NCBI GenBank assembly: GCA_964537035.1
Contig: CAZIAK010000008.1
Span: 62,001 to 126,000 of the forward strand
Direction of reading: 5' to 3'
DNA from: CAZIAK01 sp964537035
GTDB lineage: Bacteria > Planctomycetota > B15-G4
DNA: 64,000 bases
The notes below the pieces were generated by a model. That model saw only the letters and a program-made list of their open reading frames with translations. It did no database searches and was not told the DNA's origin. The position numbers and the translations under genes are program-made. Of this stretch, positions 8,493 to 17,584 are shown piece after piece (the stretch's first letter is position 1; each line of letters begins with the position of its first letter).

Positions 8493-10267
8493 GCGTGGAT
8501 CTCTCGGCTGCAGGGCAGGTGCAGCGTCACCGTGGTGCCCTTGTCGCGCACACTCTCGATGGACATCTGCCCACCCATGCCCCAGACGATGGAGCGGCAG
8601 ATGGGCAGCCCCAGCCCGTTGCCCTGACGCTTGGTGGTGTAGAAGGGCTCGGACACCCGCTCGAGGTCAGTTTCAGCGATGCCCCGGCCCGTGTCGCACA
8701 CCGAGACCACCAGATCGTTGCCCTGGCGCCGGGCGGCGATGGTCAGCGTGCCTCCTGCGGGCATGGCGTCCCGGGCATTGCCCGACAGATTCAGCAGCAG
8801 CTGTTCGAGATCGCCGCGAGTGGCAGAGACAGTGCTCAGGCTGGGAGCCAGATCGAGCACGAGCTCGACCTGCTGCCGTCGCAACGACTCGTCGAGCACG
8901 GCCAGGGCGCTGGACAGGGCCTGCTTCAGGTCGCCCGTGCCCAGGCTGCGCGCCGAGCTTCTGGCGAACGAGAGCATGCCCCCGAAGATGCGTCGACAGA
9001 CCTGCACCGAGGCCTCGACCTGCTGCAGATCGCCCAGCAGGGTGGCCTCGTCCGCCCGGTCGGCGGTGATGTCCGCCTGCATTTGCTGCACCATGGGCAG
9101 GATCGCGCCCAGGGCGTTGTTCACGTCGTGGGACACGCCCCGGGCCAGGTCGGCCATGACGTGCTTGCGCTCCGCGGCCAGCATGCCCAACTCCAGGTTC
9201 TCGGCGCGCTGCAGGTTGCTCACCGCCACGGCGACGTGGGGCAAGAAGCGGCGGACCTGTTCGACCTCGTAGGCGCCGAGCGAGCCCTCGTGGCAGGCGG
9301 CGATCTCGAGCACGCCCAGCAGGCGATCGCGAGCCACCAGAGGCGCCACCAGCAGGGAGCGCGCTGGTTGCTCGGGCTCGTCGAGCGCCCCTACCCGGGC
9401 TGCGTTCATGCCCTCGGCCAGCAGGTGTCCCTGCCGCCCGGACCAGCAGGACCAGGCGCCGAGGTGTTCGCTGGCCTCGGTGCTGTCTGGTGCTGTCTCC
9501 CGCAGCGCCGCGCCGCTCGCACCCCCACCTCCAGGGGAAGAACCGCCGGAAGCCGAGGCAGGGCAAGGCCGGTCGAAGCCGTAGACCTCGCCGGTCTCCA
9601 GCAGGGTCAGCACCTCGTCGGTGAGCTGCAGGCTCGTGCCCACCCGCCGGCTCTTGCCCTTGCGCCAGGCGATCTGCTCCGCCGCCAGACGGAGCACGTT
9701 GCAGCCCCCATCAAAGGTCAGCACCGCCGCCGAATGATCGTAGCGGGTGAGCGAGCGCAGCCCGTGGAGCAGCTGGTAGGCCAGGTCTTTGGGCGAGAGC
9801 TGTTCGAGAATCTTGCGATCGATGCGCTCGCGCACCTCGGTCAACCGCTGCCCGTCGATGCGCTGCACCTGGCGGGACAAGACCGACGACACGCGGGAGA
9901 AGGCCCGGCGATCGGCGAGCGCGAAGGGCCGCCCCTCCCGCTGCAAGACCATGTGCCCCCAGAGCCGTCCCCGGCGGTCGATGCGCGCGACCATGGTGTC
10001 GTCACCGAGTTTGGGCCGACGGCGGTTGGCCAGGGTCGTGAACAGCCCGTCGGCAAAGCTCGCGCCCCGGGGGATCATGTAGCGGGGGTCGACGGCCTCG
10101 CCGCCAGGAGTCACCACGGCGATGCAGGCCCGCTCCGCCTCGAAGAGGTCGCTGACCCGGCGCAGGGCGGTCTTCAGAGCCTTGTCAGAGCGCCGCACCC
10201 CGAGCAGCTTGTCGACCAGTTCGGCCTGAAAGTGCAGCAGTCGGACGTCCCGCTCGGTAGACGACAT
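8489..10267 (-). CDS. GAF-domain sensor histidine kinase
   Basis: 592 residues, apparently soluble. Two GAF-like regions (about 20-140 and 155-350) precede the dimerisation/phospho-acceptor helix with His380 in RGVSHDVNNAL and a HATPase_c domain (LLLNLSGNARDAM, CDTGRGI, GNGLGLP). A Gly/Ser-rich insertion at about residues 236-268 interrupts the second GAF region. It is translationally coupled to the receiver-phosphatase, its likely phosphotransfer partner. The GAF ligand cannot be predicted. The 3' neighbour is convergent with the zinc operon. Confidence 0.88.
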   Translation of the reverse strand: MSSTERDVRLLHFQAELVDKLLGVRRSDKALKTALRRVSDLFEAERACIAVVTPGGEAVDPRYMIPRGASFADGLFTTLANRRRPKLGDDTMVARIDRRGRLWGHMVLQREGRPFALADRRAFSRVSSVLSRQVQRIDGQRLTEVRERIDRKILEQLSPKDLAYQLLHGLRSLTRYDHSAAVLTFDGGCNVLRLAAEQIAWRKGKSRRVGTSLQLTDEVLTLLETGEVYGFDRPCPASASGGSSPGGGGASGAALRETAPDSTEASEHLGAWSCWSGRQGHLLAEGMNAARVGALDEPEQPARSLLVAPLVARDRLLGVLEIAACHEGSLGAYEVEQVRRFLPHVAVAVSNLQRAENLELGMLAAERKHVMADLARGVSHDVNNALGAILPMVQQMQADITADRADEATLLGDLQQVEASVQVCRRIFGGMLSFARSSARSLGTGDLKQALSSALAVLDESLRRQQVELVLDLAPSLSTVSATRGDLEQLLLNLSGNARDAMPAGGTLTIAARRQGNDLVVSVCDTGRGIAETDLERVSEPFYTTKRQGNGLGLPICRSIVWGMGGQMSIESVRDKGTTVTLHLPCSREIHA

Positions 10268-10388
10268 GGTCAGGGCGCTCTCGCCTGCGGCTGAGACTCA
10301 ATGGGGCACGAAAGGGTGCCGGGATGGTAGCAGACAAGCCTCCCATCCCGGCACCGTGCCACAGGCTGAACGCAGCGTGGCTGTCAGC

Positions 10389-11076
10389 TCAGAGGCTGGG
10401 CTCGTCAACTCCCACCGGCGTGGGCCACGACAGCTGGATGAACAGCTGGGTAGAGAACTCTCGGTCGGTGCCAGCGAAGCGGTTGAACGTCCAGGGCTGG
10501 GGAGCGCCGCTGCTGCCTCGGGTCTGCCAGGTGAGCTGGTAGGTGTGGATGCAGACGCGAACGCCATTCACGATGACGTAGATCACTCCCGCGGAAGCAG
10601 CCTCGTTCCCGCCAGCGAGAAACAACATATCAGCATTGCTGTTGTCATTGTTGAATGCATCCAGTTCAGCCTGGATCACTGCCCTGACTTCGTTCTCGGG
10701 CAGGTGCCCAGCCTTGGATACAGCCAACTCGACGTCTGTCCATCGTTCTTGCCACTCGGCGTTCACCTTGGCTTGAATGTCGGCGGTGATGCTCGACTTC
10801 AGCTCCAGCCGGTCCCCGAAGGCCCAGCTCTCCCCCAGGTACGTTGCGTCTGCGAGGACACCAAAGCCGACGGCCAGGTTCCCGTGCACTGCTGTAGCAG
10901 CCTGTGGTGCCGCAGCGTCGTCCAGCAGCTCGGAGGACTCGGCGCGAAGTGACGCCTGAGCACAACCAGCGGAGAGCAGTGCACTCCCCAGAGCGAGACT
11001 TAACGCGAGGCCGGAAAACGTTACCGACCTGCTAGACTTTCCTGCTTCCTGCTTCCTGCTTCCTGCTTCTTAGCAT
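10389..11076 (-). CDS. candidate phase-variable lipoprotein of unknown family (out of frame as assembled)
   Basis: An ATG at 11076 follows a strong ribosome site (AAGGAG, 8-nt spacing) and runs straight into four GAAGCAG repeats. In the present frame translation stops after 14 codons. The long open frame downstream encodes a textbook lipoprotein signal (hydrophobic GLALSLALGSALL, lipobox LSAGC) and the mature protein, but it has no usable start of its own ahead of the signal and begins right after a stop codon. Removing one 7-bp unit joins ATG, signal and body into 226 residues with lipidated Cys36. A GTG at 10889 could make a signal-less form. The body (SWAFGDRLELK, ASAGVIYVIVNGVRV, GAPQPWTFNRF) closely resembles the neighbour at 11270-11764. 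No known domain recognised. Confidence 0.65.
11042..11069 (-). repeat. heptanucleotide tandem repeat, 4 copies, at start of lipoprotein gene
   Basis: Four perfect copies of GAAGCAG (coding strand) plus a partial GAA lie five bases after the ATG at 11076. The unit length is not a multiple of three, so each slip changes the frame. With three copies (or six) the ATG is in frame with the lipoprotein signal peptide. Confidence 0.9.
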
Positions 11077-11269
11077 TCTGCTGCTCCTTGAACTCGGTAT
11101 CAGTACGCACTGGATCCACGGCACGAGCCGCAACTCCCAGTCACCCATCGTTGCGACGGGGCGATCCTGGTTCAAGGAACAAGTAGGCAGGGTCGCGCCT
11201 GTAGGCACCACCCGGCCTCTTCACTAGCGCATCACCAGGACAGCGCCGGGCCCGTCGCGCCAAAGCCAG

Positions 11270-11764
11270 TCAGGTCGGCGTTGGCCAGGAGAGTTCGATG
11301 AAGAGTTGGGTTGAGAACTCTCGATTGGTGCCTACAAAACGATTGAACGTCCAAGGTTGTGGGGCACCACTGCTGCCCTTGCTCTGCCATGTCAGCAGGT
11401 AGTTATGGATACAGACTCGCACGCCATTGATGTAGACGTAGTGCACGCCTGCGGAGGCGGCCTCATCGCCGCCGGAAAGAAACAACTGAACCGTTGTCTC
11501 TGAGTCGGCGTTGAAGATTGCCAGCTTGCCCAAGATGAAGCTGCGCACCAGGCTCTCAGCCAAGTGGCCATCGCCATCAACGGTCAGATCGAGATCGTCC
11601 CATGTGGATTGCCACGTCCTGCTGACACGCTGATTCACCTCATCGGTGATGGCTAACTTCAGCTCAAGCCGATCTGCCTCGCCCCACCCGGTGCTCAGGT
11701 AGGTCGAGCCCGGGCGGGCCTCAAACCCCACCGCCAGCTTGGCCTTGACTGTCTTTTCGGTCAT
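11270..11764 (-). CDS. unknown-family protein, paralogue of the adjacent lipoprotein
   Basis: 164 residues with no signal peptide. The ATG at 11764 is preceded by GGGGGA. Long stretches match the mature part of the 10389 gene: LAVGF, DRLELK.AIT, ASAGV.YV..NGVRVCIH, LTWQ..GSSGAPQPW, FSTQLFI.LSWPTP. The two are therefore a tandem duplication in which one copy is secreted and the other is apparently cytoplasmic. It lies 76 bp downstream of the kinase gene on the same strand, so it may be co-transcribed with it. No known domain is recognised; the conserved Trp- and Gly-rich C-terminal half suggests a compact beta fold. Confidence 0.7.
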   Translation of the reverse strand: MTEKTVKAKLAVGFEARPGSTYLSTGWGEADRLELKLAITDEVNQRVSRTWQSTWDDLDLTVDGDGHLAESLVRSFILGKLAIFNADSETTVQLFLSGGDEAASAGVHYVYINGVRVCIHNYLLTWQSKGSSGAPQPWTFNRFVGTNREFSTQLFIELSWPTPT

Positions 11765-11840
11765 CGGGTCATTCCCCCAGTTGGTCTCGCGATCACACGG
11801 AGTGTGAATATGCGAGGGGGACTATGCAACCAGGAAACAG

Positions 11841-14465
11841 TCAGGGGATGACAGATCTCGCGCACCGGAAGCCAAGGGCTGGATCCAGCAAGTCCGCGCC
11901 CCCCGGTATCACAACCAGGCCCGAAAACGTCAGCTCGGAGGCAGCGTAGGTCCAGCCCGAGCCCTTGGCCAGCCACAGCGAGTGGCGCACTGCAACGCTG
12001 CCATCAGGCGACATCTCGGCACACGAGTTCTCGACCCATTCAGCGGCATTGCCCAACATGTGATAGAGCCCCTCGGCTGTGCGCCCCTCGGGCAGGCTAC
12101 GCACTGCCTGGACCCCGTTGCGGTAGGTGCTGCGAAACAACACGAATGGCGACTCGTCCACCTTCCAGTCGCTCCAATCGTGCGGGCGGTCGAGCACATA
12201 GTCAGTCAGGGGTAGAACCTCAGGGTCGACTGGGAACAGGCTCCCCCCAAGGCCACGGCCAGCCCGTTCCCACTCCCAATTTGTGGGCAGCCGCTTCCCA
12301 GCCCACTCGGCATAGGCCTTGGCGTCCGGGACGGTGACGGTGACCACCGGCAGATCGTCCATCCAAGCCTCGTAGGGCGTCGGCCAGATCGGTGGCTCTC
12401 GGTGTCCAGTGGCGAGGACGAACTCGCGATACTGTGCGTTGGTCACTTCGGTTTCGTCGATCTGAAACGCCGGGAGCGTGACCTTTCGTTCGAAGTAGAT
12501 CGGGGTTTGTTCCTCTGTGCCCGAGCCAACGATGAACTCGGCGGAGGGCATGGTGACCATGTTCTGGCCCACGACTGCGGTTGGCCGGACCACCACATCA
12601 CAGCGGGTCAGAGAGCGGGGCACCTCGAGACGCCGGGTGTACTCGCCATACCCGAACCCGTCTCTCACGACCAGCACTCGATACAAGCCCGGTTTCACCG
12701 AGACCTCGCTCACCGGAGTCTTGCCCAGGGAGACCGGCGCCCCCTGCCGCACGTGATGCACCGGGTCGAGGCGCTGCAGCAGCACTCGGTCGCCTGGCTG
12801 GTCAGAGGTCACGGTGAGGCGGGGCAGCCAGACGTCCTCAGAGGCCAACAACCGCAAGGCGTCGTTGTCCGGCGCCAGCAGAGCAGCGGTTAACAACCGT
12901 CGCACGCCGGCCGCGAAGGCGGGCATGCTCTCGTAGGGCGTGGGGCCAGCGGCGGCGCCAAAGGCTGCCTCGACTTCCGCCACGCCACTCTCATATTCAT
13001 CGCGGCCGAAGGTGCGCAGGCGCTCGATCGCCGCGGTCAAACGCTCCGCCTGTCCCAGCGGCAGCTCTGTGAACTCGGCCTCCATGAGCTGGAAGAACTC
13101 CAGCTCGGCCACGAGCTCTTCGGGCGCTCTATCACCCAGTTCGTCGGCGATCACCGCGTCGGCTCGGTCCATGGTCTGGGCCACCTGCTCGCGGTGCGAC
13201 CACCATCCGGCGAAGGGCACGGCGGCCCCTACCAGCACCACGGTGAGCAGCACCAAGGCCGCAGCCCAGCGGTGGGCTTGCAGTCTGCGTTGGGTCAAGG
13301 TCAGCCAGGTCGGGCGACGGGCCTCGATGGAGCGGTGAGCCACGAAGCGGCGCAGGTCGAGGGCGAACGCGCCAGCGCTGCCGTAACGGTCGTCCGGGTT
13401 CTTCTCCAGGGCCTTGAGGCAGATCGTCTCCAGGTCGGAGGGCACCTCTGTGTTGAAGCCGATCACCGGTGCAGGGCTGGAGAAGTTGATCTCGTACAGC
13501 ACCTGATCGACCGAGTCGCCCTCGAAAGGACGGCGCAGGGTCAGGGCCTCGTAGAGCACGACCCCGAGGGAGAAGATGTCCGTGCGGTGGTCGACCCGCA
13601 CCCGCTTGGCCATGGCCTGCTCGGGGCTCATGTAGGCCGGGGTTCCTGCCAGATCGCCCTGGCGGCTGATGGACAGCTCGCGCACGTCTTTGGCCAGGCC
13701 GAAGTCGAGCACGTGGGGCTGCCCGTCCTCGTCGATCATGATGTTGCTGGGCTTGATGTCCCGGTGGATCACCTCTTGGCTGTGAGCGTGCTGCAGCGCC
13801 TCGGCCACCGAGGCGATCATGGCGGCAGCACCCGCCGCGTCGATGTCGGGCGACTCGGCCCCGCCAGCGGCCTCGGCCCCGGCACCTCGATGACGTCGGT
13901 CGCTTTCTTCGCGCAAGATGCGCGCCAGGCTGCGCCCCGGGATGTACTCCATGGCGATGGCCAGCAGGCCCTCGTGCTCATGGATCGACTGCACGGCCGC
14001 GATGCCCGGATGCTCCAGGCGCCCTGCGGTCAGGGCCTCGCGGCGAAAGCGCTCCTCAGCCCGACCGCTCTCGTCGGGCCCCAGCTGCAACACCTTCAAG
14101 GCCACCTGGCGTCCGGTGCCGTCTTCTGTTGCCAGATAGACCTCCGCCATGCCACCTCGACCGAGCAGACGACCGAGAGTGTAGGGGCCGATGCGCTCGG
14201 GCGGGCCAGAGAGGGCCTCGCCCAGGTCGGCCCCGCTGTCCTCCATGGCCTTCTGGATGGACCGTCCGCTACGACAGAGCTGCTCGATCTCGCCGCGCAG
14301 CTCTTCGGGGTACTGGGCCAGGAAGCTGGGCAGATCGACGTCTTCGCCGCCGCTCACGCGGAAGTTGTAGGCCGTGACCGCCTCGTCGACCGGGCTCAGG
14401 CCCTCGTCGTCGTGAGACCCCGGGTCGCCCTCAGCAGGCGTGATGTCCCCATCGTCCGTACTCAT
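11841..14465 (-). CDS. transmembrane Ser/Thr protein kinase with C-terminal FGE/SUMF1-like domain
   Basis: 874 residues. The Hanks-type kinase domain (about 92-375) has the glycine loop LGRGGMAEVY at 101-110, Lys124, catalytic HRDIKPSN starting at 234 and DFGLAKD from 254. A membrane helix spans about 399-421. A helical region and a PEGA-like beta module (about 560-650, KPGLYRVLVVRDGFGYGEY) precede a SUMF1/formylglycine-generating-enzyme-like C-terminal domain (about 655-870) with EVTNAQYREF, RLPTNWEWERA, GNAAEWVEN and GFRCA. Kinase-FGE fusions beside an ECF sigma factor are characteristic of planctomycetes. The FGE-like domain probably acts as an extracytoplasmic sensor or binding module rather than as an enzyme. 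It is divergent from the sigma gene at 14703. Confidence 0.92.
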   Translation of the reverse strand: MSTDDGDITPAEGDPGSHDDEGLSPVDEAVTAYNFRVSGGEDVDLPSFLAQYPEELRGEIEQLCRSGRSIQKAMEDSGADLGEALSGPPERIGPYTLGRLLGRGGMAEVYLATEDGTGRQVALKVLQLGPDESGRAEERFRREALTAGRLEHPGIAAVQSIHEHEGLLAIAMEYIPGRSLARILREESDRRHRGAGAEAAGGAESPDIDAAGAAAMIASVAEALQHAHSQEVIHRDIKPSNIMIDEDGQPHVLDFGLAKDVRELSISRQGDLAGTPAYMSPEQAMAKRVRVDHRTDIFSLGVVLYEALTLRRPFEGDSVDQVLYEINFSSPAPVIGFNTEVPSDLETICLKALEKNPDDRYGSAGAFALDLRRFVAHRSIEARRPTWLTLTQRRLQAHRWAAALVLLTVVLVGAAVPFAGWWSHREQVAQTMDRADAVIADELGDRAPEELVAELEFFQLMEAEFTELPLGQAERLTAAIERLRTFGRDEYESGVAEVEAAFGAAAGPTPYESMPAFAAGVRRLLTAALLAPDNDALRLLASEDVWLPRLTVTSDQPGDRVLLQRLDPVHHVRQGAPVSLGKTPVSEVSVKPGLYRVLVVRDGFGYGEYTRRLEVPRSLTRCDVVVRPTAVVGQNMVTMPSAEFIVGSGTEEQTPIYFERKVTLPAFQIDETEVTNAQYREFVLATGHREPPIWPTPYEAWMDDLPVVTVTVPDAKAYAEWAGKRLPTNWEWERAGRGLGGSLFPVDPEVLPLTDYVLDRPHDWSDWKVDESPFVLFRSTYRNGVQAVRSLPEGRTAEGLYHMLGNAAEWVENSCAEMSPDGSVAVRHSLWLAKGSGWTYAASELTFSGLVVIPGGADLLDPALGFRCARSVIP

Positions 14466-14702
14466 GGATGCTGCCTGTTCACTTGCGAATCCGTCGCCTC
14501 ACCCACTGCTGCCCACGCGGTGAAGCCGGGGAGAGAGTATAGCCGAGCCACGTGAGATGGGCCAGTTGCTGTCCTCCAAGCGGAGATGCTGCCCCAGGCG
14601 AACGAACTGTCTGCAGAGGAATGGCCCAGCAGGCCCCCGACGATGGGGTACGATCGCGGCCCTCTGCGGAACTGAACAGCCTGCGATGGCTCTGGAGGAG
14701 AC

Positions 14703-15374
14703 ATGGATCAGCGGGAGGTACGGCCCACACAGCCCAGGGGCGATGACACCCCTGACGATGGGGCCGCTTCAGACGAGGCCGCCACCCGCTCCATGGATCT
14801 GGTCCGCCTGGCCCAAGAGGGTGACCAGGCGGCGCTCAATGAGCTGTTTGGGCGCTATTACCCCCGGGTGAAGCGCATCGCCAGCATGCGTCTGGGGCGC
14901 CAGTTGCGCCGCCACCTCGACTCAGAGGACATCGCCCAGCGCACGTTCATCGGCGCCGTCGGGGCCTTCGACAAGTTCGAGATGCGTAACGAGCGCAGCC
15001 TGATCCACTGGCTCGGGAAGATCACCGAACATCAGATCAGGGATGCCGCTGACTTTCACCACGCTCAGAAGCGGGACAGCCGGCGAGAGGTGGCCCTGGC
15101 TGCCGTCCGTGATGCGCAAGAGAGCGGCGAGATCGTCTACGAACCCGTCGAGACGGGGCCGCAACCCCTTGAGGGCCTGGTGCGAGACGAGAACGCCGAC
15201 GCAGTGCTCGAAGCCCTGGGCGACCTGCGCCCTCGGTATCGCGAGGTCATCATCGTGCGCCAGTTCGAGGGCTCAGACTGGGCCACCGTGGCGGACATCG
15301 TGGGCGTGGCCAGCCCGGATGCGGCGCGGATGCTCTACGCCCGCGCCGTCACCGAACTCTCCAAGGCGCTTTAG
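14703..15374 (+). CDS. ECF-type RNA polymerase sigma factor
   Basis: 223 residues. The ATG follows a strong GGAGGAG. Region 2 (about residues 27-110: LVRLAQEGDQAALNELFGRYY, DSEDIAQRTFIGAV, IHWLGKITEHQIRD) binds core polymerase and the -10 element. Region 4 (about 165-220: DLRPRYREVIIVRQFEGSDW, VADIVGVASPDAARMLYARA) recognises the -35 element. It is divergently transcribed from the kinase-FGE gene with a 237-bp shared intergenic region. ECF groups linked to Ser/Thr kinases are known, and phosphorylation of the sigma or a partner by that kinase is the natural inference. There is no anti-sigma gene next to it. Confidence 0.9.
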   Translation: MDQREVRPTQPRGDDTPDDGAASDEAATRSMDLVRLAQEGDQAALNELFGRYYPRVKRIASMRLGRQLRRHLDSEDIAQRTFIGAVGAFDKFEMRNERSLIHWLGKITEHQIRDAADFHHAQKRDSRREVALAAVRDAQESGEIVYEPVETGPQPLEGLVRDENADAVLEALGDLRPRYREVIIVRQFEGSDWATVADIVGVASPDAARMLYARAVTELSKAL

Positions 15375-15387
15375 CGGGACTGGCTCT

Positions 15388-15505
15388 GTTGCCAGAGCTG
15401 CGCCGTGGCGGCGTTGTCGCCGCCATGCCCGATGCTCAACGTGGCTAGCGCCACGCCTCCGCTCGGGCAGACCACGACGCCTTGCCACGACACAGCTCTG
15501 GCAAC
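15388..15505. repeat. 118-bp imperfect palindrome between convergent genes
   Basis: Perfect 13-bp arms GTTGCCAGAGCTG (15388-15400) and CAGCTCTGGCAAC (15493-15505) enclose a GC-rich interior whose ends also pair imperfectly (CGTGGCGGCGT against ACGCCTTGCCACG). It is followed at about 15516-15585 by degenerate AACTGCG repeats. It lies between the stops of the sigma factor and the subtilase. It may be a two-way terminator, a MITE remnant or a structured RNA. Confidence 0.6.
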
Positions 15506-15583
15506 GATTGTTGTTCCAACTGCGAACTGCGCACCGCAACTGCGCACCTCAACGGCGAACTGCTTGCTGCCTGCTGACTGCTG

Positions 15584-17392
15584 TCAGGGGAAGACCCAGC
15601 GGGCGTAGTTGCTGAGGGAGCCTGTGCCTGGCTTGGTGTTGAAGACCTGTACGGTCTGGAAGAACGTGGGCAGGCCGGAGAGGTTGGGGTTGTTGGGAAT
15701 GGCGTAGTTGTCGGTGGTGGTGCCTGTGGGGCCGATGAGGCCGTTGACGGGGAGGACGGTGGCCAGGATCGGGTCGAGGTAGAGATAGCCGTAGGGCGGC
15801 AGGTGAATCGGCGATGGTGCCAGGCCGAGGGACCACACCAGGGCGTAGGCGTCGCCGGCCTCGCCGTGCTCTGTCACGGACAGGGTGCCCCCGGGGACCA
15901 GGTTGCCGCCGATCTCCACCTCGGGAATGCCCAACGCTCGCACGGCCGCCCTGAGGTCGGGACGGTTGCCGATCTGCTTGGAGCCCTGGTACGGCGTGCC
16001 GGTGGTGTCGAGCAGGCTGCGCAGCGCCAGGGGTGAGATGTCCGTCCCGAAGGCCTCGCGATAGATGGCGATCAGATCGACCGCCGCGCCGGTGACGATG
16101 GGCGTGGCGCTGCTGGTGCCGTTGAAGGTGTCGGTGTACTCCTGGGTCACCGGGCCGCCGTCGTAGAGATCGCCGTAGCCCGTGCTGGCCACGTTGAAGC
16201 CCCAGCCGCTACTGCTGAGCCGGGTGCCGTAGTTGCTGAAGCTCGCCGCCGCCAACAGGATGCCGTTGCTGGCCCCCACCATGACCGCGCCGGAGTCGAC
16301 CAGGTTGAGGTCGAAGGCACCGCCGTAGGCAGCCTGGTCGAGGTTGTTGTTGCCGTTGCCCGCCGCCGCGTAGACATGGATGCCGTTGGCCGTCGCGGTC
16401 TGCACCGCGGTGAACATGGGCGGGTCGTACTCGCAGGGATAGGGGCCGGGCACGCCGCCCGAGCACTGGATCTCGATCACGACCACGTCGCCCGGGTCTA
16501 CCGCTGCCACGCCGTTGACCACCGAGCCAGGAATGTTTTGCGGGCCGCCGCTGGGAGAGTGGGTCGACATCAAGCCGGCGGCTTCCCAGCTGAGCCCCCG
16601 CACGCCGAAGCTGTTGGCGCCACCGAGCATCTCGCCCATGACGGCGGTGCCGTGATCCCATGGGTAGGGCGGGTTCTGGAAGCCCACGAACTCGCCCTGG
16701 ATGTTGGCCGCCAGGTCCTCGTGGTCGTCGGTCCACCCGGTCTCGCAGTCAGCGATGGTCACGCCGATGCCTCGGCCGCCGCTGAAGCTGTTGCCGTACT
16801 CGGCGTCCACGCCTTCGGGTGCGCTCACGCGGTAGGTCTGCGCGCTGACCAGTTGCGGCGTGCCTCCTTCTGGGCCGCCCAGCTGGCCGGGAGCCAGGAC
16901 GGGGTCGCTGCCGCTGGGCGCAGGCCAGGCCAGGGTAACGATGTCGTGAGCGTTCAACGCATCGCACAACAGACCCACGTCTTGTCCGGCGGGCACGTCG
17001 ATGAAGAAGAACAGTTTCAGCTCGTGAAGCGCCACGCCGCTACGCTCCTCCCCGGTCGCTCGCCAGCCATCGAGCCAGGCGTCAGGCTGCATGAACATGC
17101 GCCGAGCCTGAGCCCCGCGGGAGGCCAGGGTGACGTTCACGTCGTCGAGCAACGTCTCGCCTCGCTCGAACAGCCCGTCAGTGAGCTGCACCCCGGACTC
17201 GTGAGCGAACTTGATCTCGATCAGCTGGGGGATGTGCCCCTCGTCGACCAAGGTGAACGCAGGCTTGGGCCGCAGGGGTGCGGGACGGCTCGTGTCTCCC
17301 CCGTACTCGACGGATGTCAGCTGGGCGGAGAGCGGGGCGGCAGCAAACAGCGCCGCACCGAAAACGAGAGTAGACAGGCGACCGTAGGACAT
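15584..17392 (-). CDS. secreted subtilisin-family (S8) serine protease
   Basis: 602 residues from the ATG at 17392 (GGAG upstream); a GTG at 17401 is an alternative. A signal peptide ends near LSAQ. The peptidase domain spans about 195-480 with catalytic Asp215 in IADCETGW, His247 in WDHGTAVMGEM, oxyanion Asn346 in AAAGNGNNN and Ser427 in FNGTSSATP. All key residues are present, so it should be active. The last 90 residues form a beta-rich tail resembling the C-terminal modules of other secreted proteins in this window. The long region between signal peptide and catalytic domain (about 25-190) may be a propeptide. Convergent with the ECF sigma factor. Confidence 0.9.
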   Translation of the reverse strand: MSYGRLSTLVFGAALFAAAPLSAQLTSVEYGGDTSRPAPLRPKPAFTLVDEGHIPQLIEIKFAHESGVQLTDGLFERGETLLDDVNVTLASRGAQARRMFMQPDAWLDGWRATGEERSGVALHELKLFFFIDVPAGQDVGLLCDALNAHDIVTLAWPAPSGSDPVLAPGQLGGPEGGTPQLVSAQTYRVSAPEGVDAEYGNSFSGGRGIGVTIADCETGWTDDHEDLAANIQGEFVGFQNPPYPWDHGTAVMGEMLGGANSFGVRGLSWEAAGLMSTHSPSGGPQNIPGSVVNGVAAVDPGDVVVIEIQCSGGVPGPYPCEYDPPMFTAVQTATANGIHVYAAAGNGNNNLDQAAYGGAFDLNLVDSGAVMVGASNGILLAAASFSNYGTRLSSSGWGFNVASTGYGDLYDGGPVTQEYTDTFNGTSSATPIVTGAAVDLIAIYREAFGTDISPLALRSLLDTTGTPYQGSKQIGNRPDLRAAVRALGIPEVEIGGNLVPGGTLSVTEHGEAGDAYALVWSLGLAPSPIHLPPYGYLYLDPILATVLPVNGLIGPTGTTTDNYAIPNNPNLSGLPTFFQTVQVFNTKPGTGSLSNYARWVFP

Positions 17393-17584
17393 TGAGACCA
17401 CGCTCCGGATCGAGATCGAAGACAGGCGCGGTCACCGACCGATGGTGCCGCGCCCTCGTCGCTCAATCTAACGCCATCCTGGCCAGCGTGGTGTTCCCAT
17501 TACCCAGGCCCCGAGCAGCAGGCCCGTCAGATCGCCCTCCCGGCGAGGGCGTCCCTGTCTCTCGCAGAGGCCACGACCTGTAGC

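Noticed and set aside
17393..17584. Possible small gene between subtilase and aldolase
   Set aside because: No start with ribosome site, no domain, and the frame shares no codon pattern with neighbours.
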